Origin: Telluribacter sp035998675
GTDB taxonomy: Bacteria; Bacteroidota; Bacteroidia; Cytophagales; Spirosomataceae
NCBI RefSeq assembly: GCF_035998675.1
Contig: NZ_DASYHI010000013.1
Coordinates: 248,001-312,000 of the forward strand
Length of the DNA: 64,000 nucleotides
Reading direction: 5' to 3'
This document shows positions 36,130 through 44,921 of the stretch, in pieces; within the stretch, counting starts at the first letter, position 1; each line of letters starts with the position of its first letter. A model generated the notes under the pieces. That model saw only the letters and a list, made by a program, of their open reading frames with translations. It was not told where the DNA came from and ran no database searches. The position numbers and the translations under genes were made by a program.

Positions 36130-37056
36130 ATGGTAAAAAAGCCAACAATAAAACTGTCGCTGCTTGCAGCCTTTGTCCTGCTAAGCCTCAACGCCTTCCC
36201 GCAGAAAAGATTTATCCCAATTGACGGTACCAACATCTGGATCAATACCATCGGGCTTGAAAACCGCAAGGAAGGGCAGCCGGTCGTAGTGTTTGAAAGC
36301 GGGTACGGTACCCCCATGGACCAGTGGGACAGACTTCTGGAGGGGGCCTCCGGGCTGGCTCCCCTGATTACCTACGACCGGCCGGGTATAGGAGAATCGG
36401 CCCCGGACCAGGAGCTGCCTACCATTAAAAATGTAGCAGATAAGCTACTTGAAGTACTTAATCACCTCCAGATAAAACCTCCTTATGTACTGGTGGGACA
36501 TTCGCTGGGTGGCATGTATGTACGGGGCTTTGCGAGGTACTACCCGCAGGTACTGGCGGGACTGGTTATTATTGATCCGGCTGATTTTACCGAAACCCGT
36601 CAGAATAAACGGGACTACTATAAGCCCCTGGGTTGGGACGAAGCCAGAATTGATAAAACGGTTTTGGAGATTGAGGCCGGTCTGACCAACAGAAATAAAG
36701 AGGCACCCCAATCTATTAGAGAAGAGGGTGAAGTACTGGCTGACTTACGAAAAACGGAGTTCAAAGAGATAACAGAGCATGCGCTTCCTAATATCCCGGT
36801 CCATATCATTACGGGAGGGCGGTTTGACGCGCCCGAAGCTTCCCGCACCAAAGAAAACGAAGCCGTTTTTCGCTCAAAAATGAGGATTAGAGTGGGCCGC
36901 TGGATGGATGTAGTTCAGTCGGTGGATAAGGGAATGCTCTTATACAGCGGCGACGCCGGACATTTTGTGCACTACGACGACCCGGAACTGGTGGTTTCGA
37001 GTATCCGGCTTGTTTTGCAGGATTATGAACTACTCAGGCAGAAAAAAGAAAAATAA
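36130..37056 (+). CDS. Exported alpha/beta hydrolase
   Basis: A 308-residue protein with a signal peptide ending AFPQ (about 26). Alpha/beta hydrolase hallmarks: oxyanion region ESGYGTPMDQW, nucleophile elbow LVGHSLGGMYVRGFARYYP (Ser near 121), a catalytic Asp region and a terminal His in SGDAGHFVHYD. It follows the phosphatase by 25 bases and may share its transcript. The substrate is not evident; it is an esterase-like enzyme. Confidence 0.9.
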   Translation: MVKKPTIKLSLLAAFVLLSLNAFPQKRFIPIDGTNIWINTIGLENRKEGQPVVVFESGYGTPMDQWDRLLEGASGLAPLITYDRPGIGESAPDQELPTIKNVADKLLEVLNHLQIKPPYVLVGHSLGGMYVRGFARYYPQVLAGLVIIDPADFTETRQNKRDYYKPLGWDEARIDKTVLEIEAGLTNRNKEAPQSIREEGEVLADLRKTEFKEITEHALPNIPVHIITGGRFDAPEASRTKENEAVFRSKMRIRVGRWMDVVQSVDKGMLLYSGDAGHFVHYDDPELVVSSIRLVLQDYELLRQKKEK

Positions 37057-37142
37057 CTTTTGCCTTGCTCTGGTCTAAGGGAAAAACCCTAAGCCAGATG
37101 GAAGTACTTGCAGCGCATTCGTAGTACTTGATTCGCCAGGGC

Positions 37143-37679
37143 CTATTTTCCCCAGCCCGGAGCAGGAGTTTTGGCGTTGAAAAGCTCGTCGAGATAGTAG
37201 GTACGGCGGTAGCGTTTGTCGCATTCGTCCTCATTGCCTATGGGGTAGGCACAGGCTTCGTAAAAGCCTACCGCCCGGGAGTTCATAAGGCTGGCCGGGG
37301 CGCCGCCAGTCAGCAGGTCGTCGCGGTGGTTGCGCTGTAGCAGGCAGTGCCCCAGCTCATGGAATACCAGGGCTTCGCGGTTTTGTTCGATCGTACTTTT
37401 CCAGCAAAGTCCGCTTTCTACCAGGGTAATCTTTCGCTGACCGTTAGTACCTGCCCGCGTACAACTACCGCACTCGTCTCCTGAGGTAGTACCAGTAGTC
37501 CTAATTTCCACAATCAGGTTCTCCAGTTCGATATTTATACCCCGCTTCTGCCCCTCTTCCACAAAACTTTGAACGTACTTTTCCACTGCCTTCGGTACAT
37601 CATATACCGTTGGTTCAAGCGGGTCATCGCCCGAGCAAGCCATCAAAAGCAACAGGCACCAGAGTATATGTTTTTTCAT
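37143..37679 (-). CDS. Zincin-like lipoprotein
   Basis: A 178-residue lipoprotein (LLLLMAC, Cys at about 15). The stretch VFHELGHCLLQRNH gives HExxH plus a later His, and SLMNS further on resembles a metzincin Met-turn, so it is probably a small zinc peptidase or relative. Four further Cys could form disulfides. Similar lipoproteins with HELGHCLL are frequent in Bacteroidota. Substrate unknown. Confidence 0.8.
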   Translation of the reverse strand: MKKHILWCLLLLMACSGDDPLEPTVYDVPKAVEKYVQSFVEEGQKRGINIELENLIVEIRTTGTTSGDECGSCTRAGTNGQRKITLVESGLCWKSTIEQNREALVFHELGHCLLQRNHRDDLLTGGAPASLMNSRAVGFYEACAYPIGNEDECDKRYRRTYYLDELFNAKTPAPGWGK

Positions 37680-37689
37680 TGTTCAGGAG

Positions 37690-38118
37690 TTAGCCTTCAA
37701 AGTCTATTTTCAAGTGGCTGCCGTCGCAATAAGGCTTGTGGTGGGAATGGCCGCAACGGCAAAAGGCAGTTACTTTGCTTTTATCTACTTCCTGCCCCAC
37801 CGCATCCGTTACTTTCAGGTTACCGTACACCAGCAGCGGGCCTTTGGGAAGTACTTCCACCCGAGTCCTATTTTCTATGGTTACGGGCTCTACGGTACTG
37901 CTGTTCATGTAGTAGGAGAGCGCTCCCGACGGGCATTTTTCAATCTGCTCAACGATAGCTTCTGTTTCGGCCCCATCTATGGTGACCCAGGGACGGTTCC
38001 GCGGATCAAAAACTCCGGGTAGTCCGCGGAAACAAAGTGTTGAATGAATACACTTATGCGGCTGCCACACGATGGTCACTTCTCCATTGCTGTACTTTTT
38101 TGTAATTTCTTTTTGCAT
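37690..38118 (-). CDS. Iron-sulfur protein: Mjf-type ferredoxin domain plus CDGSH domain
   Basis: A 142-residue protein. The first half has the divergent 4Fe-4S fold seen in Fer4_19 proteins (CIHSTLCFRGLPGVFD and IEKCPSGAL). The second half carries a CDGSH cluster motif, CRCGHSHHKPYCDGSH, the mitoNEET-type 2Fe-2S ligand set. Both cluster types in one chain are known in bacteria; electron transfer or cluster sensing is likely. It starts 10 bases upstream of the zincin lipoprotein start on the same strand. Confidence 0.92.
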   Translation of the reverse strand: MQKEITKKYSNGEVTIVWQPHKCIHSTLCFRGLPGVFDPRNRPWVTIDGAETEAIVEQIEKCPSGALSYYMNSSTVEPVTIENRTRVEVLPKGPLLVYGNLKVTDAVGQEVDKSKVTAFCRCGHSHHKPYCDGSHLKIDFEG

Positions 38119-38275
38119 GAATAGTATGGGTTTACAAAGTTAAATATATCAATGAGTTAGCAATTGTCATAAAGTAGCTCCCTTTCCTGTTCAAAACCGG
38201 ACCATCTGAAACATTTATAGAGAGTCTATCGTTAAAATATCCCCCTTTTTATATGTACTACTAATCCACATTTAC

Positions 38276-38770
38276 GTGAATCAGATTCAATTGAACATTT
38301 GCCTGACTTCTTACAACACCGAAGCTGAACTCCCCGAAACCGAACAAAAACTAATGGCGGCGGCCCGCCAGGCCACCCACAAATCCTACGCTCCGTATTC
38401 TAACTTTCACGTTGGGGCGGCGGTACTGCTGGAAGATGGTACCGTATTTACAGCCGGTAATCAGGAAAATGCGGCCTTTCCCTCCGGTTCCTGTGCGGAG
38501 CAATCGGTGATCTACTGGGTAGGTGCAAACTACCCCAACCAGCAAATAAAAGCCATAGCCGTAGTGGCCCGACCTGGCGAGGCCCGACCAGATGAATATA
38601 AGCCGGTATCGCCCTGCGGTGCCTGCCGCCAGTCCCTGCTTGAGTACGAACACCGCCAGCAAGAGCCAATCCGACTCCTGATGATGCAGCCCAATGGGGG
38701 CGTTGTCGTGTCGGAATCTATCTCTAACCTGCTGCCCGTCAAGTTCGACGCGGACGATTTGCGGGGGTAG
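38276..38770 (+). CDS. cdd: Cytidine deaminase
   Basis: A 164-residue homotetrameric-type cytidine deaminase that converts cytidine and deoxycytidine to uridine forms in pyrimidine salvage. Zinc and catalytic residues: SNFHVGAA, NAAFPSGSCAEQ (Cys and Glu) and PCGACRQ (two Cys). The start is a GTG at 38276; this long form matches the roughly 160-residue length of Bacteroidota enzymes, whereas the first ATG at 38354 would remove the N-terminal helix. Confidence 0.94.
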   Translation: MNQIQLNICLTSYNTEAELPETEQKLMAAARQATHKSYAPYSNFHVGAAVLLEDGTVFTAGNQENAAFPSGSCAEQSVIYWVGANYPNQQIKAIAVVARPGEARPDEYKPVSPCGACRQSLLEYEHRQQEPIRLLMMQPNGGVVVSESISNLLPVKFDADDLRG

Positions 38771-38837
38771 TCCGGAGTACCTGGTTATAAATCTCGTTCA
38801 GGATGTAGTTAGGAATACGTTAATTTTCCTTTTTAAG

Positions 38838-38859
38838 GTACCGAAGGTAGCTTCGGTAC
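38838..38859 (+). promoter_or_regulatory. Hairpin in front of the GH2 gene
   Basis: GTACCGAAG-gtag-CTTCGGTAC, a 9-bp perfect stem, 49 bases before the glycosidase start and 68 after cdd. No U-run follows. It may be a weak cdd terminator or an operator. Confidence 0.4.
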
Positions 38860-38907
38860 TACTTTATACTGTATCTACTTGTCCCTAAACACTTTTGTAT
38901 ACTACCT

Positions 38908-40758
38908 ATGAAAAGATGCTTACTTGCCCTCATTCTGCTTACCACTATACAAGTAGCCAGTGCGCAGTCGGACTGGAAACTGGTTCAGGATAAAATAACC
39001 ACCACCTGGGCAGCTCAGGTAACTCCGGAAGCGTCCCTGCCTGAGTACCCCCGCCCGCAGATGGTACGTGCCAACTGGCAAAACCTGAACGGACTGTGGG
39101 ACTACGCGATTAAAGCCGGAGCGCAGGACCAGACCAAACCCGCTGCTTTCGAAGGAAAAATACTGGTCCCCTATGCCGTGGAGTCGGCGCTGTCGGGGGT
39201 GGCCCGTACGGTAGGGAAAGACAGTGTGCTCTGGTACCAGCGGACGGTGCGCTTCCCCAACAAGTTAAAAAACCAGGCGGTACTGCTGCACTTTGGCGCT
39301 GTAGACTGGCAGTGCGATGTATTTGTCAATGGAAAGAAAGCCGGCTCTCACCAGGGCGGCTACGATCCTTTTTCGTTTGATATTACCCCCCACCTCGTCA
39401 AAGGCGACCAGCAGCAGATAGCGGTACGGGTGTGGGACCCCAGCAGCGACGGTCCGCAGCCGCGCGGGAAGCAGATCAAGAATCCGCACGGTATCTGGTA
39501 CACGCCCGTAACGGGTATCTGGCAGACCGTGTGGCTGGAAACGGTACCCAAGAGCTATATTTCGGACCTCCGGAATACGCCCAACGTAGATAACAGTACC
39601 TTGTCGGTGGCGGTAAAGACGCAAAGTACCGAGGCCAACGACCGTCTGCGCATTACCGCATTTGACGGTACTACTCAAGTGGCCCAGCAGGAAGTGGCTC
39701 CCGGTTCGGAGGCGGTGCTGCGGCTCAATTCACCCAAACTATGGTCCCCTCAGAACCCCTTCCTGTACGACCTGACGGTGGCGCTGGTGCGGAACGGGAA
39801 GGTAGTAGATGAAGTAAAGAGCTACTTCGGGATGCGGAAAATGTCGGTAAAGCCCGACGCCCAGGGTATCCAGCGCATGCTCCTGAACGACCAGTTCGTG
39901 TTTCAGTTTGGTCCGCTGGACCAGGGTTGGTGGCCCGACGGCCTCTATACGGCTCCTACCGACGAAGCCCTGCGCTTTGACATTGAAAAAACCAAAGACA
40001 TGGGCTTCAACATGATTCGGAAGCACGTAAAGGTAGAGCCCGCCCGCTGGTACTACTACTGCGATAAAATGGGTATGCTGGTATGGCAGGATATGCCCAG
40101 TGGCGATATGGGCAACCGCTGGGAGTCGCGGCCGGGCGTAGCCGGACTGGGTACCGAGAAGGATCGGACTTCGGAATCAGAAAAAATATTCCGCACCGAG
40201 TGGAAGGCCATCATGGACGCCAACTACAACTTCCCCTCCATCGTGGTTTGGGTACCTTTCAACGAAGCCTGGGGGCAATTTAAAACCAAAGAAATTACGG
40301 AATGGACCATGAACTACGACCCGACGCGACTGGTTAACAGCGCCAGCGGAGGGAACTTCTTCCCAACTGGCCACATCATGGACCTGCACAACTACCCCGC
40401 CCCCGCCATGCCCAGCCCGGACTTATTCGGCAGCAAACAGGTACTGGTACTGGGTGAATACGGTGGGCTGGGTTTGCCCGTGGAAGGACACACCTGGCAG
40501 GAGAAAAACAACTGGGGCTACCAGACCTTCAAGACGTCCGATGAGATGTTTGACCGTTATCAGGGCTTCATTAAGAACATTACCGGACTAATCAAAGACG
40601 GTCTTTCGGCCGCCATCTATACCCAAACTACCGACGTGGAAGTAGAGGTAAACGGCCTGATGACCTATGACCGTAAGGTGCAAAAAGTACCCGTAGAAAA
40701 GCTCCATGATGTACATCAGAAACTATACAACGCTTCGCTGGTGAACATGAAAAAATAA
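38908..40758 (+). CDS. Glycoside hydrolase family 2 beta-glycosidase
   Basis: A 616-residue exported enzyme (signal ending ASA-Q, about 20). GH2 layout: N-terminal sugar-binding jelly roll (about 45-210, YAVESALSGV, WYQRTVRFP, VDWQCDVFVNGKKAG, GYDPFSFDIT), an Ig-like domain, then the TIM barrel with acid/base Glu in WVPFNEAWG and nucleophile Glu in VLGEYGGLG. The family cleaves beta-galactosides, glucuronides or mannosides; the sub-specificity is not clear. A strong terminator follows. Confidence 0.94.
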   Translation: MKRCLLALILLTTIQVASAQSDWKLVQDKITTTWAAQVTPEASLPEYPRPQMVRANWQNLNGLWDYAIKAGAQDQTKPAAFEGKILVPYAVESALSGVARTVGKDSVLWYQRTVRFPNKLKNQAVLLHFGAVDWQCDVFVNGKKAGSHQGGYDPFSFDITPHLVKGDQQQIAVRVWDPSSDGPQPRGKQIKNPHGIWYTPVTGIWQTVWLETVPKSYISDLRNTPNVDNSTLSVAVKTQSTEANDRLRITAFDGTTQVAQQEVAPGSEAVLRLNSPKLWSPQNPFLYDLTVALVRNGKVVDEVKSYFGMRKMSVKPDAQGIQRMLLNDQFVFQFGPLDQGWWPDGLYTAPTDEALRFDIEKTKDMGFNMIRKHVKVEPARWYYYCDKMGMLVWQDMPSGDMGNRWESRPGVAGLGTEKDRTSESEKIFRTEWKAIMDANYNFPSIVVWVPFNEAWGQFKTKEITEWTMNYDPTRLVNSASGGNFFPTGHIMDLHNYPAPAMPSPDLFGSKQVLVLGEYGGLGLPVEGHTWQEKNNWGYQTFKTSDEMFDRYQGFIKNITGLIKDGLSAAIYTQTTDVEVEVNGLMTYDRKVQKVPVEKLHDVHQKLYNASLVNMKK

Positions 40759-40767
40759 ATAATTTCA

Positions 40768-40819
40768 GATAAACAAAAAAGACCCGCAGTATTGATACTG
40801 TGGGTCTTTTTTGTTTATC
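40768..40819 (+). terminator. Intrinsic terminator after GH2
   Basis: A near-perfect 24-bp inverted repeat (arms 40768-40792 and 40795-40819, core AAAAAAGACCCGCAGTA), ending in TTTTTTG on the right, consistent with rightward termination. Confidence 0.93.
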
Positions 40820-40900
40820 TTTTCTCTCTAACGGCCAGTATGATAACTAAAACCTTATACAGCGGGTTAAGCTCTTGTTTTTCAACCTAAAACTAAACCG

Positions 40901-41254
40901 ATGAAAGTAATTTCTCCCAAGTTTCACGCTATTCTTGATTATCTGGTGGTGGTTTCACTCTGGGCCGTAGCTGGCCTGTACAGTTGGGACTCTTCCCTAT
41001 CTACTTTTACGTTTGTATTGGGAGGGATACATTTGGCTCTAACACTCCTGACCCGTTTTCCGGGTGGCATGTTCAAAATTATACCTCTGCCCATTCATGG
41101 CTACATAGAGCTGGTAGTAGGCATTCTGGCCGTAGCGGCCGCTCTGTTCTACCTTGAAGATGAACTGGCCCGAAACTTCTACCTGGGTTTTGGCATAGTT
41201 GTCCTGCTGGTATGGTTCCTGACCGACTACCAAAGCAGCGCAGCAACCTCTTAA
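40901..41254 (+). CDS. Small four-helix membrane protein, SPW-like
   Basis: A 117-residue protein with four hydrophobic helices and the phrases HAILDYLVV near the start and IHGYIELVVGIL in the second half, each opening a helix pair. This two-fold repeat is typical of SPW-type small membrane proteins. A related gene lies 138 bases downstream. Function unknown. Confidence 0.75.
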   Translation: MKVISPKFHAILDYLVVVSLWAVAGLYSWDSSLSTFTFVLGGIHLALTLLTRFPGGMFKIIPLPIHGYIELVVGILAVAAALFYLEDELARNFYLGFGIVVLLVWFLTDYQSSAATS

Positions 41255-41392
41255 AACCATTGCCTTCTGGATTGACTACCGTCTGTTGCGAGTTTCTGCC
41301 CGGCTACCAGCCATGCTCCGGGTTTTTAAAGAGCAGGTCTGGCATTATCTTTTTCATAGTACTGACTTGAACCTTTTAAACAGAATAAAGCT

Positions 41393-41821
41393 ATGATTCG
41401 TATTCCGACACGTGCCCATGGTATCATGGACCTGATATACAGCGGGGCCCTGATGGCAGCGCCGCTGGTACTAAAAGCCATGACTAATGGCCCGGTAAAG
41501 GGCCAGGGTATTGCCAATAAATTACTGCCCACCATAGGCGCGGGTATCCTGACCCAGGGACTCATGTCCAACCATGAAGTAGGAGCTGTAAAAGCCCTTG
41601 ACATGAAAACGCACATGAAAATGGACCTGGGTATCAGCGCGTTGATGATGGCCGCGCCCTACGTAATGAACCTCGACAAACGGATAAAGTACCCCATGAT
41701 AGCCCTGGGGGTGATTGGCCTGGGCCTGGCGCTCATGACCAAGACCAAGCCCAGCTACGAGCAGGCTCCCACTGAGAAGCCGGATAACTTTCTAGAGCAC
41801 GTCGAAAAACAGGTTCACTAA
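41393..41821 (+). CDS. Small membrane protein, paralogue-like neighbour
   Basis: A 142-residue protein with four hydrophobic helices and the same HGIMDLIYSGAL and HMKMDLGISALMM openings at the start of each half as the upstream protein's HAILDY and IHGYIEL, so the two are probably distant tandem relatives. The C-terminal 25 residues are soluble and charged. Function unknown. Confidence 0.72.
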   Translation: MIRIPTRAHGIMDLIYSGALMAAPLVLKAMTNGPVKGQGIANKLLPTIGAGILTQGLMSNHEVGAVKALDMKTHMKMDLGISALMMAAPYVMNLDKRIKYPMIALGVIGLGLALMTKTKPSYEQAPTEKPDNFLEHVEKQVH

Positions 41822-41827
41822 AAAAAG

Positions 41828-41859
41828 CACGGGCACTGGCTCTTACGCCAGTGCCCGTG
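41828..41859 (-). terminator. Terminator for the leftward SDR gene
   Basis: Arms CACGGGCACTGGC (41828-41840) and its complement (41847-41859) pair perfectly. Six A residues at 41821-41826 become a U-run on the leftward transcript. It may also stop the rightward gene. Confidence 0.88.
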
Positions 41860-41881
41860 TTACTTGCAGATAGCCAGGTAC

Positions 41882-42670
41882 TTACAAACTACCCGTTTTG
41901 CCCCCGTCCACGGGAATGTTAATGCCACTGATACTGGCGGCCGCCGGGCTGCAGAGGAAAGCTACCGCAGCCGCTACTTCTTCGGGTTCGGCGAAGCGCC
42001 CTACCGGTATCTCCGACTCCATGTGATCGGCTACCTCATCCACCGTTTTACCCTGCGCCTCGGCGCGCATACCCAATACGGCATCAAGCCGACTGGTGCG
42101 GGTGTAGCCGGGCAATACATTATTAACCGTAATACCATAGCGCCCCAGCTCCAGCGACAGGGTTTTGGCCCAGCTGGCCACGGCCCCGCGAATGGTATTG
42201 GACACACCCAGGCCCGCAATAGGTTGCTTAACGGAAGTACTGATAATATTAACAATACGGCCAAAGCCAGCCTTCTGCATGCTGGGTACCACCGCCTGAG
42301 CCAGCAACTGGTTGTTGACCAGGTGCATGTGGAAGGTTTTCACAAACTGGTCGGTTTCTGCCTCAATGATAGCTCCTCCGGCCGGGCCGCCGGTATTATT
42401 AACCAGAATATGTACATCAGGTACCAGTCTCAGGTAGCCGTTTATGGCCTCCTGAACCGAAGCGGTATCCGCAAAATCGGCTACTATGAAGCGGTGGAGC
42501 TGTCCTTTTGAAATATCCAGAGAATCAACGGCCTCGCCTAGTTTTTGCTCATTACGCGCCATGAGGGTTACGTTAGCGCCCATCAGCGCCAGCTCCACCG
42601 CCGAGGCGTAGCCAATTCCCTGGGTGCTGCCGCATACCAGGGCGGTTTTTCCGGTAAGGTCCAGATTCAT
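41882..42670 (-). CDS. Short-chain dehydrogenase with non-canonical active site
   Basis: A 262-residue Rossmann protein of the FabG-like SDR group: cofactor motif CGSTQGIGYASA, NNTGGPAGG, IISTSVKQP, VNNVLPGYTRTSRLD and the closing ISGINIPVDGGK. The usual Y-x-x-x-K is replaced by S-N-T-I-R (in GVSNTIRGAVASWAKT), so catalytic Tyr and Lys are absent. A subgroup of SDRs shares this SNxxR pattern, so it is a family trait rather than decay, but the chemistry must differ from standard reductases. Length is normal. Confidence 0.92.
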   Translation of the reverse strand: MNLDLTGKTALVCGSTQGIGYASAVELALMGANVTLMARNEQKLGEAVDSLDISKGQLHRFIVADFADTASVQEAINGYLRLVPDVHILVNNTGGPAGGAIIEAETDQFVKTFHMHLVNNQLLAQAVVPSMQKAGFGRIVNIISTSVKQPIAGLGVSNTIRGAVASWAKTLSLELGRYGITVNNVLPGYTRTSRLDAVLGMRAEAQGKTVDEVADHMESEIPVGRFAEPEEVAAAVAFLCSPAAASISGINIPVDGGKTGSL

Positions 42671-42813
42671 TTTAGAAAGTAAGAGTTAGTTAGGTAGTAG
42701 CAAAATCAGTACGTCTGACCGCCGAAGCAAGTATATAAAAATTAAGCCGGGATGCTATGCGCTCCCGGCTTTCAAACCCGTTGTTGTACTTAAATTTTTC
42801 TTTACATAGCCGG

Positions 42814-43248
42814 TCAGGTACCTGCTATGTAGTGCTCCAGGTAGTCGATATGCTCTCCCTGCTCCCGAATCAGCGCCATTACAATATCTCCTATACTGAG
42901 TATACCTACCACCTGACCCCCATCCATCACCGGCAGGTGCCTGATTTTTTTCTGGGACATCAGCTCCATACAATCTGTAATATCCATTTCGGGAGATACG
43001 GTAAAAACCTTGGGGGTCATTACTTCCGTCACGGGCGTGCTTTTGGCTTTTCTGCCCTGAATAATTCCCTTTCGGGCGTAGTCACGCTCTGAAAAAATGC
43101 CGGTCAGCGTTTGTCCGTCCATTACCGGAAGGGCACCAATTCCTTTCTCGGCCATGAGGTGAAGCGCGTCAATCACCATGTGCTGCGGAGTTACGTACCA
43201 CACGCTCTGGTTTTTCTTGTCTTTTACTAGTTTTTCTACCGTACACAT
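42814..43248 (-). CDS. Tandem CBS-domain protein
   Basis: About 144 residues from the ATG at 43246-43248 (MCTVEKL); the frame extends nine codons further upstream. Two CBS units: HLMAEKGIGALPVMDGQTLTGIFSERDYARKGI and CMELMSQKKIRHLPVMDGGQVVGILSIGDIVM. Such stand-alone pairs bind adenosine nucleotides and regulate partner enzymes or channels. No obvious partner gene adjoins. Confidence 0.93.
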   Translation of the reverse strand: MCTVEKLVKDKKNQSVWYVTPQHMVIDALHLMAEKGIGALPVMDGQTLTGIFSERDYARKGIIQGRKAKSTPVTEVMTPKVFTVSPEMDITDCMELMSQKKIRHLPVMDGGQVVGILSIGDIVMALIREQGEHIDYLEHYIAGT

Positions 43249-43387
43249 ACGCCTGAGATTTAGGTTAATAAACACTATTTTTACTGGGCCGGTACGAGGA
43301 GAGTTATTTTAAAAGGGAAACTAATTTATTAAATAATTATTTGAAAGTCAAATCAGCCACGGCAAACACCCGCCAGCAGCGGCCCGT

Positions 43388-44776
43388 TTAACTCAACCGA
43401 ACGCTCCTTATTCTTAGGCGCAGATTGCCCCTGGTACGGAGCGTCACCAAAGGATCCTGCTCCACCCGCTGCCCCGAATGAAGCAACTGAACGTCAAAAT
43501 CCCGTACCAGTAGCGCCAGCACAACCTGCATCTCTAGCAGAGCGAAGTTATTACCGATGCACATCCTGGGACCGCCCCCAAAAGGCAGGTAGGCGTAGGT
43601 AGGGCGGGTTTTTACCGCCTCCGGCGCAAAGTGCTCGGGATTGAATACGTCCGGTTCCTGCCAGTAGTCCGGGTGCCGGTGCAGTACGTAGGGGCTTATC
43701 AGTACATACGAGTTTTCCGCAACCGGGTAGTCGCCCAGCTGGTCGGCGGCCAGGGCCTTGCGGCCAATCATCCAGGCAGGTGGGTACAGCCGCATTACCT
43801 CCTGTACTACCTGCAGGGTATAGCTGAGTTGCCGGGCCGTGTTGAAGGTAGGTACCCCCTGCGGACCAAGTACTTCCTGTATCTCCGTCCGCATTTTATT
43901 AACAACCTCCGGATGCTGCGCCAGTACATACAGCGCCCACGCCAGCGCATTGGCGGTAGTTTCGTGTCCGGCCATAAAGATAGTCATCACCTCATCGCGC
44001 AGTTGCTGGTCCGACATACCCTCGCCCGTTTCTTCGTCGCGGGCGTGCAAGAGCATATCAAGCAGGTCGTCGTGGCGGGCCTCCGGATTCAGGGTACTTT
44101 CCTGTCGGCGGTTGTTGATAATGTCATAAACAACCGTTTCAACCGTTTCAACCGCCCGCAGGAAACGCTGGTTACCGGGCGTAGGGTACTTAAGCGGAAT
44201 ATGAATAAAACTTTTTAAGGCGTTGTCGGCATAATACATGATGTCATCGAGGGCGCCGGATATACCCGCCACCCGGCTGCCCACGTCGGCACTAAACAGG
44301 GCCTTGTTTACAATGTTGAGGGTAAGCCCCAGCATATCGGTCGTAATGTCCCGGGCCCGGATAGGGTCGTGCCGGGTCCACTCGGCCATTAGTACCTGCG
44401 TTTCGTGCACCATCATGTCCGTCATCAGGGCCAGGCGCTGTTTGTAAAAAGCCGGCTGCGCCAGTTTGCGCTGTCGTCGCCAGAAGTCGCCTTCGCTGTT
44501 GAGCAGGCCGTTCCCCAGAAAAATAGCCAGTATTTTATACGCTTCGCTCTTGTGGTAGTTGCGGTTGTTTTCCTGCAGTACGTACTTCGAGTCCTCCGCC
44601 GTCAGGACTACAGTAATTTCCCGTCCCACCACTTTCACCTTTACCAGCCGGGGGTACTTTTCCCGCAGTCTGAGAAGAAAGCCCAGCGGGTCGCGCACAA
44701 AATGCCAGGTATTACCAACCACCGGCAGACCCTTGTGGCGGGGCGCAGCCGGAGAAGCAGAGGTTAGAGTTTGCAT
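43388..44776 (-). CDS. Cytochrome P450
   Basis: A 462-residue soluble P450. I-helix AGHETT with the proton-delivery Thr, K-helix ExxR in VVQEVMRLYPP, and the haem loop FGGGPRMCIGNNFAL with the axial Cys. The sequence type resembles CYP102/CYP4-like fatty-acid hydroxylases, but the substrate is inference. No reductase or ferredoxin is adjacent. It is divergent from purH. Confidence 0.96.
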   Translation of the reverse strand: MQTLTSASPAAPRHKGLPVVGNTWHFVRDPLGFLLRLREKYPRLVKVKVVGREITVVLTAEDSKYVLQENNRNYHKSEAYKILAIFLGNGLLNSEGDFWRRQRKLAQPAFYKQRLALMTDMMVHETQVLMAEWTRHDPIRARDITTDMLGLTLNIVNKALFSADVGSRVAGISGALDDIMYYADNALKSFIHIPLKYPTPGNQRFLRAVETVETVVYDIINNRRQESTLNPEARHDDLLDMLLHARDEETGEGMSDQQLRDEVMTIFMAGHETTANALAWALYVLAQHPEVVNKMRTEIQEVLGPQGVPTFNTARQLSYTLQVVQEVMRLYPPAWMIGRKALAADQLGDYPVAENSYVLISPYVLHRHPDYWQEPDVFNPEHFAPEAVKTRPTYAYLPFGGGPRMCIGNNFALLEMQVVLALLVRDFDVQLLHSGQRVEQDPLVTLRTRGNLRLRIRSVRLS

Positions 44777-44804
44777 AATAGTTACTATTAGTTCAGGATT
44801 ACAC

Positions 44805-44812
44805 TATCTTTG
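44805..44812 (+). promoter_or_regulatory. Probable -7 element of the purH promoter
   Basis: TATCTTTG matches TAnnTTTG exactly. The -33 position 19 bases upstream reads TTAC rather than TTTG, a weak match. Transcription would start near 44819, about 100 bases before purH. Confidence 0.4.
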
Positions 44813-44921
44813 CGGCTTATTTGAGACAGAGCCCCTTCCGGGGGTACTTTCCTGTTGGACAAGAACCTCTGTTTCACTACCTCTGAACATTTTTTTACTA
44901 AAATACGACCGAAGCTTCGCA

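Noticed and set aside
44559..44921. Upstream extension of the purH frame
   Set aside because: It runs antisense to the P450 gene and lacks any purH homology; the ATG at 44922 starts the known domain.
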